Shown here piece after piece: positions 1 through 8,145 of a stretch of 10,595 nucleotides of DNA (position 1 is its first letter; every line of letters begins with the position of its first letter). The notes beneath the pieces were generated by a model. It was given only the letters and a program-made list of their open reading frames with translations. It had not been told where the DNA came from and did no database searches. The DNA comes from an uncultured Erysipelotrichaceae bacterium (GTDB lineage Bacteria > Bacillota_I > Bacilli_A > Erysipelotrichales > Erysipelotrichaceae), in assembly GCA_900319505.1 (NCBI GenBank), contig ONOV01000176.1:1-10595 (forward strand), in the 5' to 3' direction. Position numbers and translations under genes: made by a program.

Positions 1-4
1 ACAA

Positions 5-32
5 AACCGTCTCATGCATGCATGAGACGGTT
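5..32 (-). terminator. Rho-independent terminator after fakA
   Basis: A perfect 28-base palindrome begins 12 bases past the fakA stop codon. Read on the minus strand it gives a 12-bp stem with a CATG tetraloop, opening with AACCGTCTCATG and closing with CATGAGACGGTT. The stem leads into a short T run (TTTTGT), the usual intrinsic terminator layout. No T run follows on the plus strand, so it most likely works only for the minus-strand genes. It marks the end of the asp23-fakA transcript. Confidence 0.85.
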
Positions 33-43
33 CAGAACACTTC

Positions 44-1657
44 TTATTCAACCCCGATCACAAAGCAGTAGACAGGCTGTCCGCCATCCTCTACATCCAC
101 ATCCACATCATAGTGGCCGGAAATATAGTCGGCGACCTGCTTGCACTCCTCTTCACTGGCATCCTTGCCCTTGATCAGCGTCACAATCTCACTGTCTTCA
201 TCCATCATCTCATCGACAAGGCGTTTGGCTGCGGATACCTTATCCACATCCGTAAGTTTGATATCCTTGTCATAGAGCCCCATGTAATCACCAGCATGAA
301 TCTCACGGCCGTTGACTGTGGTGTTCTTGATGGCATAGGTGACCTGACCGGTCTTGACATTGGCTGCGGCTTCCTTCATCGCTTCTTCGTTTTCCTTCAG
401 CTCAGCATCCGGATTGAAGGATATGCATGCGCTGAGACCCTGCGGTACACTCTTGGTTTCAAGAACAATGACATCCTTATCTTCGGTGACTTCCGCCGCC
501 TGCTTGGCGGCCATGATGATGTTGGAGTTATTCGGCAGTACAAAGATATGCCTTGCATTGACTCTGCGGATAGCAGCACAGATATCCTCTGTGGAAGGAT
601 TCATGGTCTGTCCGCCTGAAACAACAACATCTGCTCTGTATTCGGTAAAGAGTCTTGCCAGGCCATCTCCAGCCGCAACGGAGATAATGCCGTATTTCTT
701 CTGTTCGGCCGGTACTTCCTCCTTCTTTTCTTCCAGGATGGAAGGTGAAAGATCATACTTGAAGTTTTCAATCTGAATCCTGGTGAATTCACCATAGCGC
801 TCACCGATCGTCAGCACTTCACCAGGCGTCATGGTATTGACATGAACCTTGACGGTCTGATCATCCACAATCACCGTGATGTTATTGCCATACTTTTCAA
901 GTGATTTACGGAACTCATCTCTGCGGAAGAAGTTCTTATTGGCATCGGAAATTTCCAGAATAAACTCCGTGGCATAGCCGGAAGCTTTCTCATTCTTCTC
1001 TTCTTCGACAGCTTCACTTTCCACCGCTTCCTTGATCGGCGCACCGGACAGATATGCCCTGAAGCCCTCAAAGACCACCACAAGACCGGAACCGCCGGAG
1101 TCAACAACATGTGCTTCTTTCAATACCGGCAATAGATCCGGCGTATGATCGAGCGCATCCTTTGCTTCCTTGCAGAGAATATCTACATACTCTTCCAGGC
1201 TTGCCTCAGGATTTTCATCCACATAGGCCCCTGCCCGGTCCGTCGCTTCACGCACGACCGTCAGGATTGTTCCTTCTACCGGACGCATGACGGCTTTATA
1301 TGCCATGGCAGAGCCGTTTTTCATGGCCGCCGCAAACTCTCTGACATTGACTTCGTTCTTATCCTTGACAGCCTTGGATACGCCTCTGAAGATCTGTGAC
1401 AGGATAACGCCTGAGTTTCCTCTGGCACCCATCAGAAGGCCTCTTGAGAATGTTTTGGCTACTACGGATAAAACATCTGATCCGCTCTTATTTACTTCCT
1501 GCATGCCGTTGGTAAACGTCAGCGACATATTTGTGCCGGTATCGCCATCCGGTACCGGGAAGACGTTTCTGGCATCGATTTCCTTTTTCTGGTTGGTCAG
1601 GTTATTACAGCCGGACTCCAGCATCTCTTTGAAGATCTGTCCGTTCAATGTGTTCAT
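44..1657 (-). CDS. fakA: Fatty acid kinase catalytic subunit FakA (YloV-like, DAK2 domain)
   Basis: FakA is the ATP-binding subunit of fatty acid kinase. It phosphorylates a fatty acid carried by a FakB protein, giving acyl phosphate for phospholipid synthesis in the cytoplasm. The N-terminal DhaL/DAK2 kinase domain spans about residues 1-200. It shows the metal-binding motif NVFPVPDGDTGTNM (31-44), GARGNSGVILSQ (77-88) and DSGGSGLVVVFEGF (186-199). The C-terminal half carries the conserved SGGQTMNPST motif of the FakA family. The 537-residue length fits (Staphylococcus aureus FakA is about 548). I chose the ATG at 1657 over the in-frame GTG at 1666, because the GTG lies inside the Shine-Dalgarno GAGGTG that sits six bases before the ATG. 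The gene starts ten bases after the asp23 stop, so the two are surely co-transcribed. No fakB is visible here. The assignment is firm at family level. Confidence 0.93.
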   Translation of the reverse strand: MNTLNGQIFKEMLESGCNNLTNQKKEIDARNVFPVPDGDTGTNMSLTFTNGMQEVNKSGSDVLSVVAKTFSRGLLMGARGNSGVILSQIFRGVSKAVKDKNEVNVREFAAAMKNGSAMAYKAVMRPVEGTILTVVREATDRAGAYVDENPEASLEEYVDILCKEAKDALDHTPDLLPVLKEAHVVDSGGSGLVVVFEGFRAYLSGAPIKEAVESEAVEEEKNEKASGYATEFILEISDANKNFFRRDEFRKSLEKYGNNITVIVDDQTVKVHVNTMTPGEVLTIGERYGEFTRIQIENFKYDLSPSILEEKKEEVPAEQKKYGIISVAAGDGLARLFTEYRADVVVSGGQTMNPSTEDICAAIRRVNARHIFVLPNNSNIIMAAKQAAEVTEDKDVIVLETKSVPQGLSACISFNPDAELKENEEAMKEAAANVKTGQVTYAIKNTTVNGREIHAGDYMGLYDKDIKLTDVDKVSAAKRLVDEMMDEDSEIVTLIKGKDASEEECKQVADYISGHYDVDVDVEDGGQPVYCFVIGVE

Positions 1658-1667
1658 GTGCTTCACC

Positions 1668-2027
1668 TCATGCCTCTGCTCTTACACCCTGCACAAAGAC
1701 ATTGACAGCCGCAATATTGACACCCAGTGTCTTTTCAAGGACATATTGTACTTTCTTCTGCGCTTCTCTGACTGCTTCAGAGATCTTTACACCGAAGCTG
1801 ATAATGATATACAGATCAACTTCAATGCCATCCTCTGCCTTGCGTACGACAACGCCTTTGGTCGCATTGTCACGGTTCAGCAGTTCAGCCCAGCCATCCC
1901 GCAGCACCTGCCGGCTGGCCATGCCGACAACACCATAGCATTCTGTAATGATACTGCCGGCAAGAGACGCAATTGCTTCATCGGAAACACTGATGTTTCC
2001 GTAATTTGTTTTCTTTTCTACTGGCAT
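1668..2027 (-). CDS. Asp23/Gls24 family envelope stress protein (YloU-like)
   Basis: This 119-residue protein has the full Asp23/Gls24 (DUF322) pattern. An N-terminal strand G-N-I-S-V-S-D-E-A-I leads into helix IASLAGSIITECYGVVGMA (about 19-37). A strand-rich core follows with GIEVDLYIIISFGVKI (67-82), and the C-terminal stretch is VNIAAVNVFVQGVR. Family members are small cytoplasmic or membrane-associated proteins linked to cell-envelope stress and alkaline tolerance. The molecular role is not settled. The partner of fakA in many Bacillota is exactly this type (yloU-yloV in Bacillus subtilis), which supports the call. The start at 2027 has a good AAGGAG site six bases upstream. A promoter candidate lies in the gap to divIB, so this gene and fakA probably form their own transcription unit. 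I give no gene symbol because the family is named differently in each species. Confidence 0.9.
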   Translation of the reverse strand: MPVEKKTNYGNISVSDEAIASLAGSIITECYGVVGMASRQVLRDGWAELLNRDNATKGVVVRKAEDGIEVDLYIIISFGVKISEAVREAQKKVQYVLEKTLGVNIAAVNVFVQGVRAEA

Positions 2028-2050
2028 GATATTCTCCTTGTACCCGTATT

Positions 2051-2079
2051 ATTATATGCCCAGTCATGGTTTCATGCAA
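2051..2079 (-). promoter_or_regulatory. Candidate sigma-A promoter for asp23-fakA
   Basis: On the minus strand TTGCAT (2079-2074) is followed by a 17-base spacer and a perfect -10 box TATAAT (2056-2051). The site fills the 54-base gap between the divIB stop and the asp23 start and leaves a leader of about 20 bases containing the AAGGAG site. The -35 box matches the consensus only in its first three bases. No terminator hairpin is visible after divIB, so read-through from the murG operon is also expected. Confidence 0.55.
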
Positions 2080-2081
2080 AA

Positions 2082-3122
2082 TCACTGTGCATCAGAGGGC
2101 ATGACCAGCGTTCCGGTTTCATAATAGCCGTCCGCATAATGTTCCAGGAAGTCCGCATCCACGACTTCATCGCCGCTGTCATTTATAGGGATCGGAATCT
2201 TATTGCCGGAAGCATCCACAGCAGGATTGCCGGATTCATCTGTGTAATAGTGTTTGACCGCCTTTTCACCGCTCGAGTTGAGGATGTAATTGCCATTGCT
2301 GTCGGTCCAGTATTCTGCCGCTTCCCCATTCCATGGGCATACCGAAGAATAGGCCGCATCCGCACTGCTGGAGCCGAAGATGCAGTAACTCTGATCATTC
2401 ATCCGCACATAGATTTCATTGTAGTAATTGATCTTATCCACCGCATCCATGCTTGAAATATAGTAGCCGCCATTACGCATATGAATGCGGACGCTGTCAG
2501 CATCATAGCTCATGGCATAGCGGTCGATTTCCGAGATCTCACTGATCACTTCCTCTTTGACATCCTTCATCGCTTTGGCCAGCTGTTTCAGCTGATCCGC
2601 ATCAAAGCCGGAAATATACGGAATCTCAGCAATAATATTCAGATATTCACTTTTCAGATCAGCTTTGGTTCCATCTGTGAAAAGAACCTGACCTTTGGAA
2701 GCATCATCGTCATAGATGTAGCCGACCGCCTTTTTCTCGGTAACGCTGATCGAAATACCGCCAGCAGATGTCCGCTTTACACTGGCATCTTCAATCATCG
2801 GATCTGCCTTGATCTTCTTTTCTACCGCTGAAGGAAAGGTCAGATAATAGATGCTTTTCGTACTGACTCCGGACAGATTCAGAATATAATCTTTATCAAG
2901 ATGTTTCTCACCCTTCAGCTGAATATACCCGACCCTTGATACCGGCAGCACGATATAAAGCACAATGAGCAGTACAGCCGCAATGAAAACAGCTCTTCTG
3001 CGGATGTACCTCTTTTCCCGCTCAAAGTACTGATCATCCTTCTGCCGCCGCTGTACTTCCAATAATTCGATATAGTTTTCATAGCCGGCTTCTTCCACCG
3101 ACTTTTCTTCCAGCTCACTCAT
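2082..3122 (-). CDS. divIB: Cell division protein DivIB/FtsQ
   Basis: DivIB (FtsQ) is a single-pass membrane protein that, with FtsL and DivIC, links the early division ring to septal peptidoglycan synthesis. The 346 residues show a charged cytoplasmic head (1-43), one transmembrane helix (about 44-62, AVFIAAVLLIVLYIVLPV), and a POTRA domain (about 64-133, starting VGYIQLKGEKHL and ending ISVTEKKAVGYIY). A beta domain follows to about residue 250. The tail from about 255 to 346 is unusual: acidic, rich in Asp, Ser, Gly and Asn, and containing a 21-residue tandem repeat. Gamma-tail length is known to vary among DivIB proteins. The start codon overlaps the murB stop by eight bases and has no strong ribosome site of its own, so translation is probably coupled. 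The order murG-murB-divIB matches Bacillus and supports the call. Confidence 0.92.
   Translation of the reverse strand: MSELEEKSVEEAGYENYIELLEVQRRQKDDQYFEREKRYIRRRAVFIAAVLLIVLYIVLPVSRVGYIQLKGEKHLDKDYILNLSGVSTKSIYYLTFPSAVEKKIKADPMIEDASVKRTSAGGISISVTEKKAVGYIYDDDASKGQVLFTDGTKADLKSEYLNIIAEIPYISGFDADQLKQLAKAMKDVKEEVISEISEIDRYAMSYDADSVRIHMRNGGYYISSMDAVDKINYYNEIYVRMNDQSYCIFGSSSADAAYSSVCPWNGEAAEYWTDSNGNYILNSSGEKAVKHYYTDESGNPAVDASGNKIPIPINDSGDEVVDADFLEHYADGYYETGTLVMPSDAQ
2187..2312 (-). repeat. Two-copy 21-residue tandem repeat in the DivIB tail
   Basis: Residues 271-291 and 292-312 of DivIB align without gaps on a Y-x-T-D-x-x-G-N-x5-S-G-x-K pattern, sharing eight positions (Y, T, D, G, N, S, G, K). 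A weaker third copy begins at NDSGDEVVD (314-322). The copies are diverged at protein and DNA level, so this is an old duplication rather than a recent slippage product. Asp/Asn/Gly-rich turns of this kind occur in surface-exposed extracellular repeats. No function can be assigned from the sequence. Confidence 0.55.
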
Positions 3123-4017
3123 GCCAGTTGAACTTTTCCATTTCAGTTTCCAGCCTTATGCCGTACTTCTTTTCAACTTCACTCTGAATATCCTTCACAA
3201 GCTTCAGATAGTCCGCGGCACTGGCATGGTCTTTATTGATGATGAAATTACAGTGCTTTTCACTGACCTGTGCACCGCCTACACACTTCCCTCTGTAGCC
3301 GATTCCATCGATCAATGCCCAGGCATTCTGACTCTCAGGATTGCGGAAGACACTGCCGCAGCTGGGATATTCCAATGGCTGGGATGCCATGCGCCTGGCC
3401 CGGCGGTCATCCATGAGTCTTGCGATATCTTCAGAAGGTGCAGTCTGCAGCTTCATCTTTGCACCCAGAATCACCCAGTCGGGATGTTTCTGGAAAATAC
3501 TGGTACGATAGGCGAAACCGCAGTCCTTTCCATCAATCCATACCGCCATTCCATCATGGTAGACAAACACTTCTGTTACAATATCCGCCATGCATGATTT
3601 ATAGGCGCCGGCATTCATGAATACGGCACCGCCGATGGTGCCGGGAATGCCGCTGGCAAATTCAAGGCCGCTGAGTCCCTTTTTCATGGCCATGACACTG
3701 GCCGCAATGATGCTGGCTCCGCTCTGGGCAATCATATCTTCCCCATTGAAGATGACCCCGTGAAAAAACCGGTCCAGCCGGATGACGACACCATGGTATA
3801 CATCATCCGAGCATAGCAGATCCGATCCTTTGCCCAGCATCTTGCAGGGAATCTTTTCCTTTTCACAGTATTTCAGCAGGCTGACCAGCTCAATATCATT
3901 GTGCGGATAGACAACATAATCAATCGGTCCGCCGATGCGCAGGGTGGTCAGCTGGGCAAAGGATTTTCCTGTTTCCACTTCACCAAAATTCTGCAGTGCT
4001 TCCAGTAGCTTATCCAT
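3115..4017 (-). CDS. murB: UDP-N-acetylenolpyruvoylglucosamine reductase MurB
   Basis: MurB is the FAD-dependent, NADPH-using enzyme that reduces UDP-GlcNAc-enolpyruvate to UDP-MurNAc, the second committed step of peptidoglycan precursor synthesis in the cytoplasm. The 300 residues carry the FAD-binding motifs LGKGSDLL (61-68) and FASGIPGTIGGAVFMNAGAY (120-139). YRTSIF (170-175) supplies the catalytic arginine. YPSCGSVFRNP (217-227) contains the proton-donor serine at about 222. A C-terminal LETE (289-292) corresponds to the catalytic glutamate region. The short form and the YPSCGSVFRNP context fit the type II MurB of Gram-positives. The start at 4017 overlaps the murG stop by eight bases, with GGAGG nine bases upstream inside murG. 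The end overlaps divIB by eight bases, so the three genes form a tight operon. Confidence 0.95.
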   Translation of the reverse strand: MDKLLEALQNFGEVETGKSFAQLTTLRIGGPIDYVVYPHNDIELVSLLKYCEKEKIPCKMLGKGSDLLCSDDVYHGVVIRLDRFFHGVIFNGEDMIAQSGASIIAASVMAMKKGLSGLEFASGIPGTIGGAVFMNAGAYKSCMADIVTEVFVYHDGMAVWIDGKDCGFAYRTSIFQKHPDWVILGAKMKLQTAPSEDIARLMDDRRARRMASQPLEYPSCGSVFRNPESQNAWALIDGIGYRGKCVGGAQVSEKHCNFIINKDHASAADYLKLVKDIQSEVEKKYGIRLETEMEKFNWHE

Positions 4018-5089
4018 TCACCAGTTCCTCCATCCAGTCACATATCACTTCCGCCGCATCCGTGCGGCCCATCCGCCTTGCATTCTCCCGCATCTGTTTC
4101 ATGCGGTCCGGATCTTTCATCAGCCCGTTTACCGTATCCGCAAGCTTCTCTGCACTCAGATCTTTTTCTTCGATCATGACCGCCGCATTCCCCTTCACCA
4201 GTTCCATCGCATTGTAATACTGATGGTTGTTGGGAACATAGGGAGAAGGAATCAGTACGGCAGCTGTTCCGATAGCAGTCAGTTCCGCCAGCGTTGTTGC
4301 CCCGGCTCTGACGACAGCCAGCTGGCATCCCTTCAGCATCTTCTTGCCATCGATATACGGCACAATGGCAATCCGATCCGTATTCTTTGTCTGATAGACA
4401 TAGTCATTGGCTTTTCCGGCTGCCACAAGGATCTGATAGGAGTGATCCATCAGCGGAATCGCTTCATCAATGACCTTTGAAACACTGGAAGAGCCTAAGG
4501 ATCCCATCATGAATACCGCAAACGGCTTCATGGGATCAAGGCCGTAGCTGCGGATCAGTTCAGGATCATAAGCTGCATCGGCAGCCAGAGAGCTTTCCGG
4601 ATTGCCGGTGACCCTGATCCTGTCCCTGGCTTTGGGCATCTGTTCGATGTTGGAGGCATAGCTTACCGCAATGCCGTCGGCAATGCCGGAAAGAAAGCGG
4701 TTGGCTTTGCCGGCATAGGAGTTCTGTTCCTGCAGCAATACAGGAATACCCATCTTATGGGCCATCTGTACCAGAGGTACAGAAATATAGTTGCCGAATC
4801 CGACAACGATATCAGGCTTTTCCTTCTGCAGTACTTCGCCTGCTTTTTTCTTTGCTTTGATTAAGGAAAGAGCGGAAGCGATCTTGGCTCTGATGCCGGC
4901 ATTCATGCCTGACATTTCAGCCCCATAGAAGCGATAGCCCTGTTCCGGTATGACTCTGCTTTCCATACGGCCCTTGCTGCCCCAGAAAAGCACTTCATTT
5001 TCACTATTTCTTTTCATTAATGCATCGGCCAGTGCCAGTGCAGGATATATATGACCGCCGGTCCCGCCGGCAGCGATGAGTACTTTCAT
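4010..5089 (-). CDS. murG: UDP-GlcNAc:undecaprenyl-PP-MurNAc-pentapeptide GlcNAc transferase MurG
   Basis: MurG is the membrane-associated GT-B glycosyltransferase that adds GlcNAc to lipid I to make lipid II at the inner face of the membrane. The N-terminal loop GGTGGHIYPALALA (8-21) carries the catalytic-region histidine H13. Other family landmarks are VLLQEQNSYAGKANR, VTGNP, the glycine loop MGSLGSSSV, and the UDP-GlcNAc-binding segment RAGATTLAELTAIG followed by NNHQYYNA. The usual GFGGYVSGP loop reads GFGNYISVP here, a mild variation. The reading frame is open further upstream, but the ATG at 5089 is chosen because it directly precedes the KVLIAAGGTGGH start of the fold and has GGAGGA seven bases upstream. 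The 359-residue length is typical. It is the first gene of the murG-murB-divIB operon, downstream of a terminator and a candidate promoter. Confidence 0.95.
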   Translation of the reverse strand: MKVLIAAGGTGGHIYPALALADALMKRNSENEVLFWGSKGRMESRVIPEQGYRFYGAEMSGMNAGIRAKIASALSLIKAKKKAGEVLQKEKPDIVVGFGNYISVPLVQMAHKMGIPVLLQEQNSYAGKANRFLSGIADGIAVSYASNIEQMPKARDRIRVTGNPESSLAADAAYDPELIRSYGLDPMKPFAVFMMGSLGSSSVSKVIDEAIPLMDHSYQILVAAGKANDYVYQTKNTDRIAIVPYIDGKKMLKGCQLAVVRAGATTLAELTAIGTAAVLIPSPYVPNNHQYYNAMELVKGNAAVMIEEKDLSAEKLADTVNGLMKDPDRMKQMRENARRMGRTDAAEVICDWMEELVNG

Positions 5090-5109
5090 GCAATTCCTCC
5101 GTGCATACG

Positions 5110-5118
5110 ATTCTACCA
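5110..5118 (-). promoter_or_regulatory. Candidate extended -10 promoter for murG-murB-divIB
   Basis: The minus strand reads TGGTAGAAT, an extended -10 element (TG-n-TAGAAT, one mismatch to TATAAT), between the engB terminator and the murG start. Upstream at about 17 bases there is only TTTTCC, a weak -35, which is tolerated with an extended -10. The predicted transcript start is roughly 14 bases before the murG ATG, just ahead of GGAGGA. Its placement after a terminator makes a promoter here likely, but the exact box is uncertain. Confidence 0.45.
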
Positions 5119-5145
5119 CACATCGTGTACAGGAAAAAGCCGAAG

Positions 5146-5177
5146 AAAAAGAGTCTCCTCCTGTAAAGAGAAGACTC
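5146..5177 (-). terminator. Rho-independent terminator after engB
   Basis: On the minus strand GAGTCTTCTC and GAGGAGACTC form a 10-bp stem (one G-T wobble) around a seven-base loop TTTACAG. Five T residues follow, and a second T5 run lies a few bases further on. The hairpin starts within the engB stop codon (TGA at 5178-5176). It separates the lon-engB transcript from the murG operon. Confidence 0.8.
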
Positions 5178-5757
5178 ATAGCAGAATCTGATTCAATCTG
5201 TTCCACACATCATCCAGTCCCTGTTTCTTCAATGCACTGACTGGCAAAAAGGCACTTTCCGGCATTTTCAGCGCAGCCGCATTCTTTTTAAGGCTGGCAA
5301 GACAGGCACTGCGGGACAGCTTATCAATCTTGGTAAGCACCGGCACAACCGCAAGATGCATAGCTCTGGCATAGTCGCACATGGACACATCATCTTCACC
5401 TGCGCATCTTCTGGCATCCAGTACAAGTACCAATGCCTTCAGGTTCCTGCGATAGCGGAAATACGGCTCCATGAGCCGGCCGAAGGCAGCGGCACTGGCT
5501 GCATCGCTGGTGGCATAGCCATAGCCCGGGGCATCGGTGAACATCATCTTTTCATCCACGGCAAAGAAGTTGAGCAGACGTGTTCTGCCCGGTGTTTTAC
5601 CGGTATAGGCAATGGCTCTGCGGTTGAGCAGAGCGTTGATCAGCGTGCTTTTGCCGGCATTGGAACGGCCGGCAAAAACCGCTTCCGGAAAACTTTCGTC
5701 CGGCCACTGTTCAGCTCTGGCAGCTGAGGTGACAAAGCGGACATCATGGTACTGCAT
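5176..5757 (-). CDS. engB: Ribosome biogenesis GTP-binding protein EngB (YsxC/YihA)
   Basis: EngB is a small TRAFAC-class GTPase needed for late assembly of the 50S ribosomal subunit. The 193 residues show all G motifs in order: G1 GRSNAGKST (30-38), G2 region GKTPGRT (53-59), G3 DAPGYGYA (75-82), G4 TKID (142-145) and G5 SAL (174-176). The G3 motif has Ala where DLPG or DTPG is more common, a conservative-looking variant. The start ATG overlaps the last base of the lon stop codon (TGATG), and no strong ribosome site is seen close by, so translation is probably coupled to lon. lon next to engB (lonA-ysxC) is a known Bacillus arrangement. The gene ends in a terminator hairpin. Confidence 0.95.
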   Translation of the reverse strand: MQYHDVRFVTSAARAEQWPDESFPEAVFAGRSNAGKSTLINALLNRRAIAYTGKTPGRTRLLNFFAVDEKMMFTDAPGYGYATSDAASAAAFGRLMEPYFRYRRNLKALVLVLDARRCAGEDDVSMCDYARAMHLAVVPVLTKIDKLSRSACLASLKKNAAALKMPESAFLPVSALKKQGLDDVWNRLNQILL

Positions 5758-8081
5758 CAGCGGACAAGTGCTTCCTTAAGCACCTGGGATACATTTTCTA
5801 CCGGTACGAATTTGATGGAATCCTTAACCGTCTGAGGAATATCATCAAGATCTCTGACATTGTTCTTCGGGATCAGAATCTCATCAATACCGACCCGATG
5901 CGCGGCCAGGCTCTTTTCTCTGAGACCGCCGATCGGCAGAACATTGCCGCGCAGTGTAACTTCGCCTGTCATGGCAAGGTCACTTCTGACCGGGGTATTG
6001 GTCAAAGCGGAGACAAGTGCAGTTGTCAGTGTGACACCGGCACTTGGGCCATCCTTCGGTACAGCCCCTTCCGGCACATGAATATGAATATCATGCTTGT
6101 CAAAGAAAGCCGGATTAATCTTCAGTTCCTTGGCATGCGCCTTGACATAGTCCATGGCAATCTCAGCCGATTCCTTCATGACATCACCCAGCTGGCCGGT
6201 CATGACCAGTCTGCCCTTGCCTTCAAAGTAATTGACTTCAATGGACAGCACATCACCGCCGAAAGATGTATAGGCAAGACCCGTTACCACACCGACCTGG
6301 TCCTTCTTTTCTTTGGTCCCGTACTCGAAAATCTCTTTGCCAAGCCAATTGCCGATGAGCTTTTTAGTCACCGTAACGCTCTTTTTGCCGTCATTCAGGA
6401 TGGCAAGAACTGTCTTGCGGCATAAGGACGCGATAACTCTTTCCAGCTGTCTGACACCGGCTTCTCTTGTATAGTGGCGGATCAGATACAGAATCTCATC
6501 ATCCTTGAGATGGAACTGGGCAGGCTTCAGGCCGTTGGCCTTGAGCTGCTTGGGAATGAGATGTTCCTTGGCAATAGCTACCTTGTCGATTTCCGTATAG
6601 GAAGGCAGCTCAATGATCTCCAGTCTGTCACGCAGCGGTGCCGGAATGTTTTCCAGATAGTTGGCTGTCGCAATGAACATGACTTTGGAAAGATCATACG
6701 ATTCTTCCAGATAATGGTCGGAGAAGAATGCGTTCTGTTCCGGATCCAGCACTTCAAGCAGGGCATCGCTCGGATCGCCCTTGTAATCGGCACCCATCTT
6801 ATCGATTTCATCAATCAGGAAGACCGGATTGATAACCCCAGCCTTCTTCATGCCCTGGATGACACGTCCCGGCAGAGAGCCGAGATACGTTCTTCTGTGG
6901 CCTCTGATTTCTGCTTCATCTCTTACTCCGCCAAGACTCATCTTCACAAATCTGCGGTTGAGAGCTCTGGCAATGGATTTAGCCAGGGATGTCTTGCCGA
7001 CGCCAGGCGGCCCGACAAGACAGATAATCGGTGAATTCAGAGTTCCGGTCATCTGCTTGACAGCCAGATACTCCATGATTCTGTCTTTCACCTTTTCCAG
7101 ACCATAGTGATCCTCATCGAGAATTGCTCTGACCTTCTTCAGATCCTCACAATCCTCTGTTTCCTGCCACCATGGCACATTGAGCAGCCAGTCCAGATAT
7201 CCTCTGGATACCGAAGCTTCTCCGCTTCCCGGCGGCAGCATCTCATATTTCTTGAGTTCTTCCAGTGCCTTCTGCTTGACGTGATCCGGATACGGATTGT
7301 TGGCAATCTGCTCCCTCAGCTGATCCGAATCATCACTCATGCTGGAAACATCACCGAGTTCCTCTTTGATGGCTTTCAGCTTCTCACGCAGATAGTACTC
7401 CTTCTGACCGTCATCAATTCTCTCTTTGACCTTGTCATTGATCTGCGCTTCAATGCGGTTGTACTGCTGCTGTTTCTCCAGCTCTTCAATGATGATATAC
7501 ATACGTTCATTGACTTCCAGCGTCTCCAGCAGCTTCTGCTTGGTCTCCTGCTCGGTAATGAAATACTGGGCAAACTGATCGGAAAGCGTCGTTGCGGATA
7601 CACCGCTGGACAGCTGGGAAATCACATCCTGCGGGAAAGCCGTGGAAATATTGGAAATACGCTGGAATTCATTGATGATCTTTTTGACCAGACTCTTCTC
7701 TTCCACCGCATTGCCGATGACATCATCCTTGGGATCCACATCCGCCATGATGATCTTGTTTGTATCATCATCGCTCCAGTTCATGAGAGAAGCCCGCTTC
7801 ATACCGGTGAATGTAACCCTGAGGAAACCGTCCTTTCTTCTGACGATTTTGATCTTGGAAATCGTACCCATCGTATAGATATTGTCCTTGGCCGGCTCTT
7901 CTGCCATGATGTCTTTCTGACAGACGATCCATACCATGGAATCGTAGGAACTGACTGCGGTATTGACCGCGTTCACGCTCTTGTCCCGTCCGACTTCAAT
8001 CATGACATCCTGACCGGGGAAAACCACAATACCGCGTGTGCAGACCACCGGCAATGTTACATACTGATTGTCTCTGCTCAT
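5757..8081 (-). CDS. lon: ATP-dependent protease La (Lon)
   Basis: Lon is a cytoplasmic ATP-dependent serine protease that degrades misfolded and selected regulatory proteins as a hexamer. The 774 residues contain an N-terminal LON substrate-binding domain (about 1-200, starting [17 protein letters not shown]) and a coiled-coil linker rich in [12 protein letters not shown]. The AAA+ module has Walker A GPPGVGKT (357-364) and Walker B FLIDEID (D424, E425). The protease domain carries the dyad Ser680 (in PKDGPSAG) and Lys723 (in GGLREKSL). This is the LonA architecture and length. An in-frame GTG at 8090 lies inside the strong Shine-Dalgarno AAGGAGGTG, so the ATG at 8081, eight bases after GGAGG, is the better start. 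The gene follows the tig terminator by about 30 bases, and no clear promoter of its own was found. Some expression may depend on read-through from tig. Confidence 0.96.
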   Translation of the reverse strand: MSRDNQYVTLPVVCTRGIVVFPGQDVMIEVGRDKSVNAVNTAVSSYDSMVWIVCQKDIMAEEPAKDNIYTMGTISKIKIVRRKDGFLRVTFTGMKRASLMNWSDDDTNKIIMADVDPKDDVIGNAVEEKSLVKKIINEFQRISNISTAFPQDVISQLSSGVSATTLSDQFAQYFITEQETKQKLLETLEVNERMYIIIEELEKQQQYNRIEAQINDKVKERIDDGQKEYYLREKLKAIKEELGDVSSMSDDSDQLREQIANNPYPDHVKQKALEELKKYEMLPPGSGEASVSRGYLDWLLNVPWWQETEDCEDLKKVRAILDEDHYGLEKVKDRIMEYLAVKQMTGTLNSPIICLVGPPGVGKTSLAKSIARALNRRFVKMSLGGVRDEAEIRGHRRTYLGSLPGRVIQGMKKAGVINPVFLIDEIDKMGADYKGDPSDALLEVLDPEQNAFFSDHYLEESYDLSKVMFIATANYLENIPAPLRDRLEIIELPSYTEIDKVAIAKEHLIPKQLKANGLKPAQFHLKDDEILYLIRHYTREAGVRQLERVIASLCRKTVLAILNDGKKSVTVTKKLIGNWLGKEIFEYGTKEKKDQVGVVTGLAYTSFGGDVLSIEVNYFEGKGRLVMTGQLGDVMKESAEIAMDYVKAHAKELKINPAFFDKHDIHIHVPEGAVPKDGPSAGVTLTTALVSALTNTPVRSDLAMTGEVTLRGNVLPIGGLREKSLAAHRVGIDEILIPKNNVRDLDDIPQTVKDSIKFVPVENVSQVLKEALVR

Positions 8082-8114
8082 ATCCTGCACCTCCTTTTTT
8101 CAGTGCTGTTTAGT

Positions 8115-8145
8115 AAAAATAAGACGCATGAAGGCGTCTTATTTT
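8115..8145 (-). terminator. Terminator hairpin between tig and lon
   Basis: A perfect 12-bp inverted repeat (8116-8127 with 8134-8145) around a six-base loop ends in a T run on the minus strand (GCGTCTTATTTTTAC). The stem has four outer A-T pairs on each side, so it could act in both directions, although no plus-strand gene needs it. It lies between the tig stop and the lon ribosome site, so it should limit lon expression from the tig promoters. Confidence 0.8.

Noticed and set aside
2028..2081. Terminator after divIB
   Set aside because: Only a four-base CATG/CATG pairing is present and no T run follows, so I treat the gap as promoter DNA with possible read-through.
1287..2456. Long plus-strand open frame (389 codons) opposite fakA, asp23 and divIB
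   Set aside because: It runs across the junctions of three well-identified minus-strand genes. Its translation has no recognisable domain or family motif, and it is explained by codon bias of the opposite strand.
3935..4480. Plus-strand frame of 181 codons opposite murG and murB
   Set aside because: Its composition (many His, Arg, Ile) and its position over conserved MurG/MurB motifs mark it as an antisense shadow.
5090..5206. Longer MurG with an N-terminal extension from 5206
   Set aside because: The extension would read back through the engB terminator into engB, while a strong GGAGGA site and the normal family N-terminus support the ATG at 5089.
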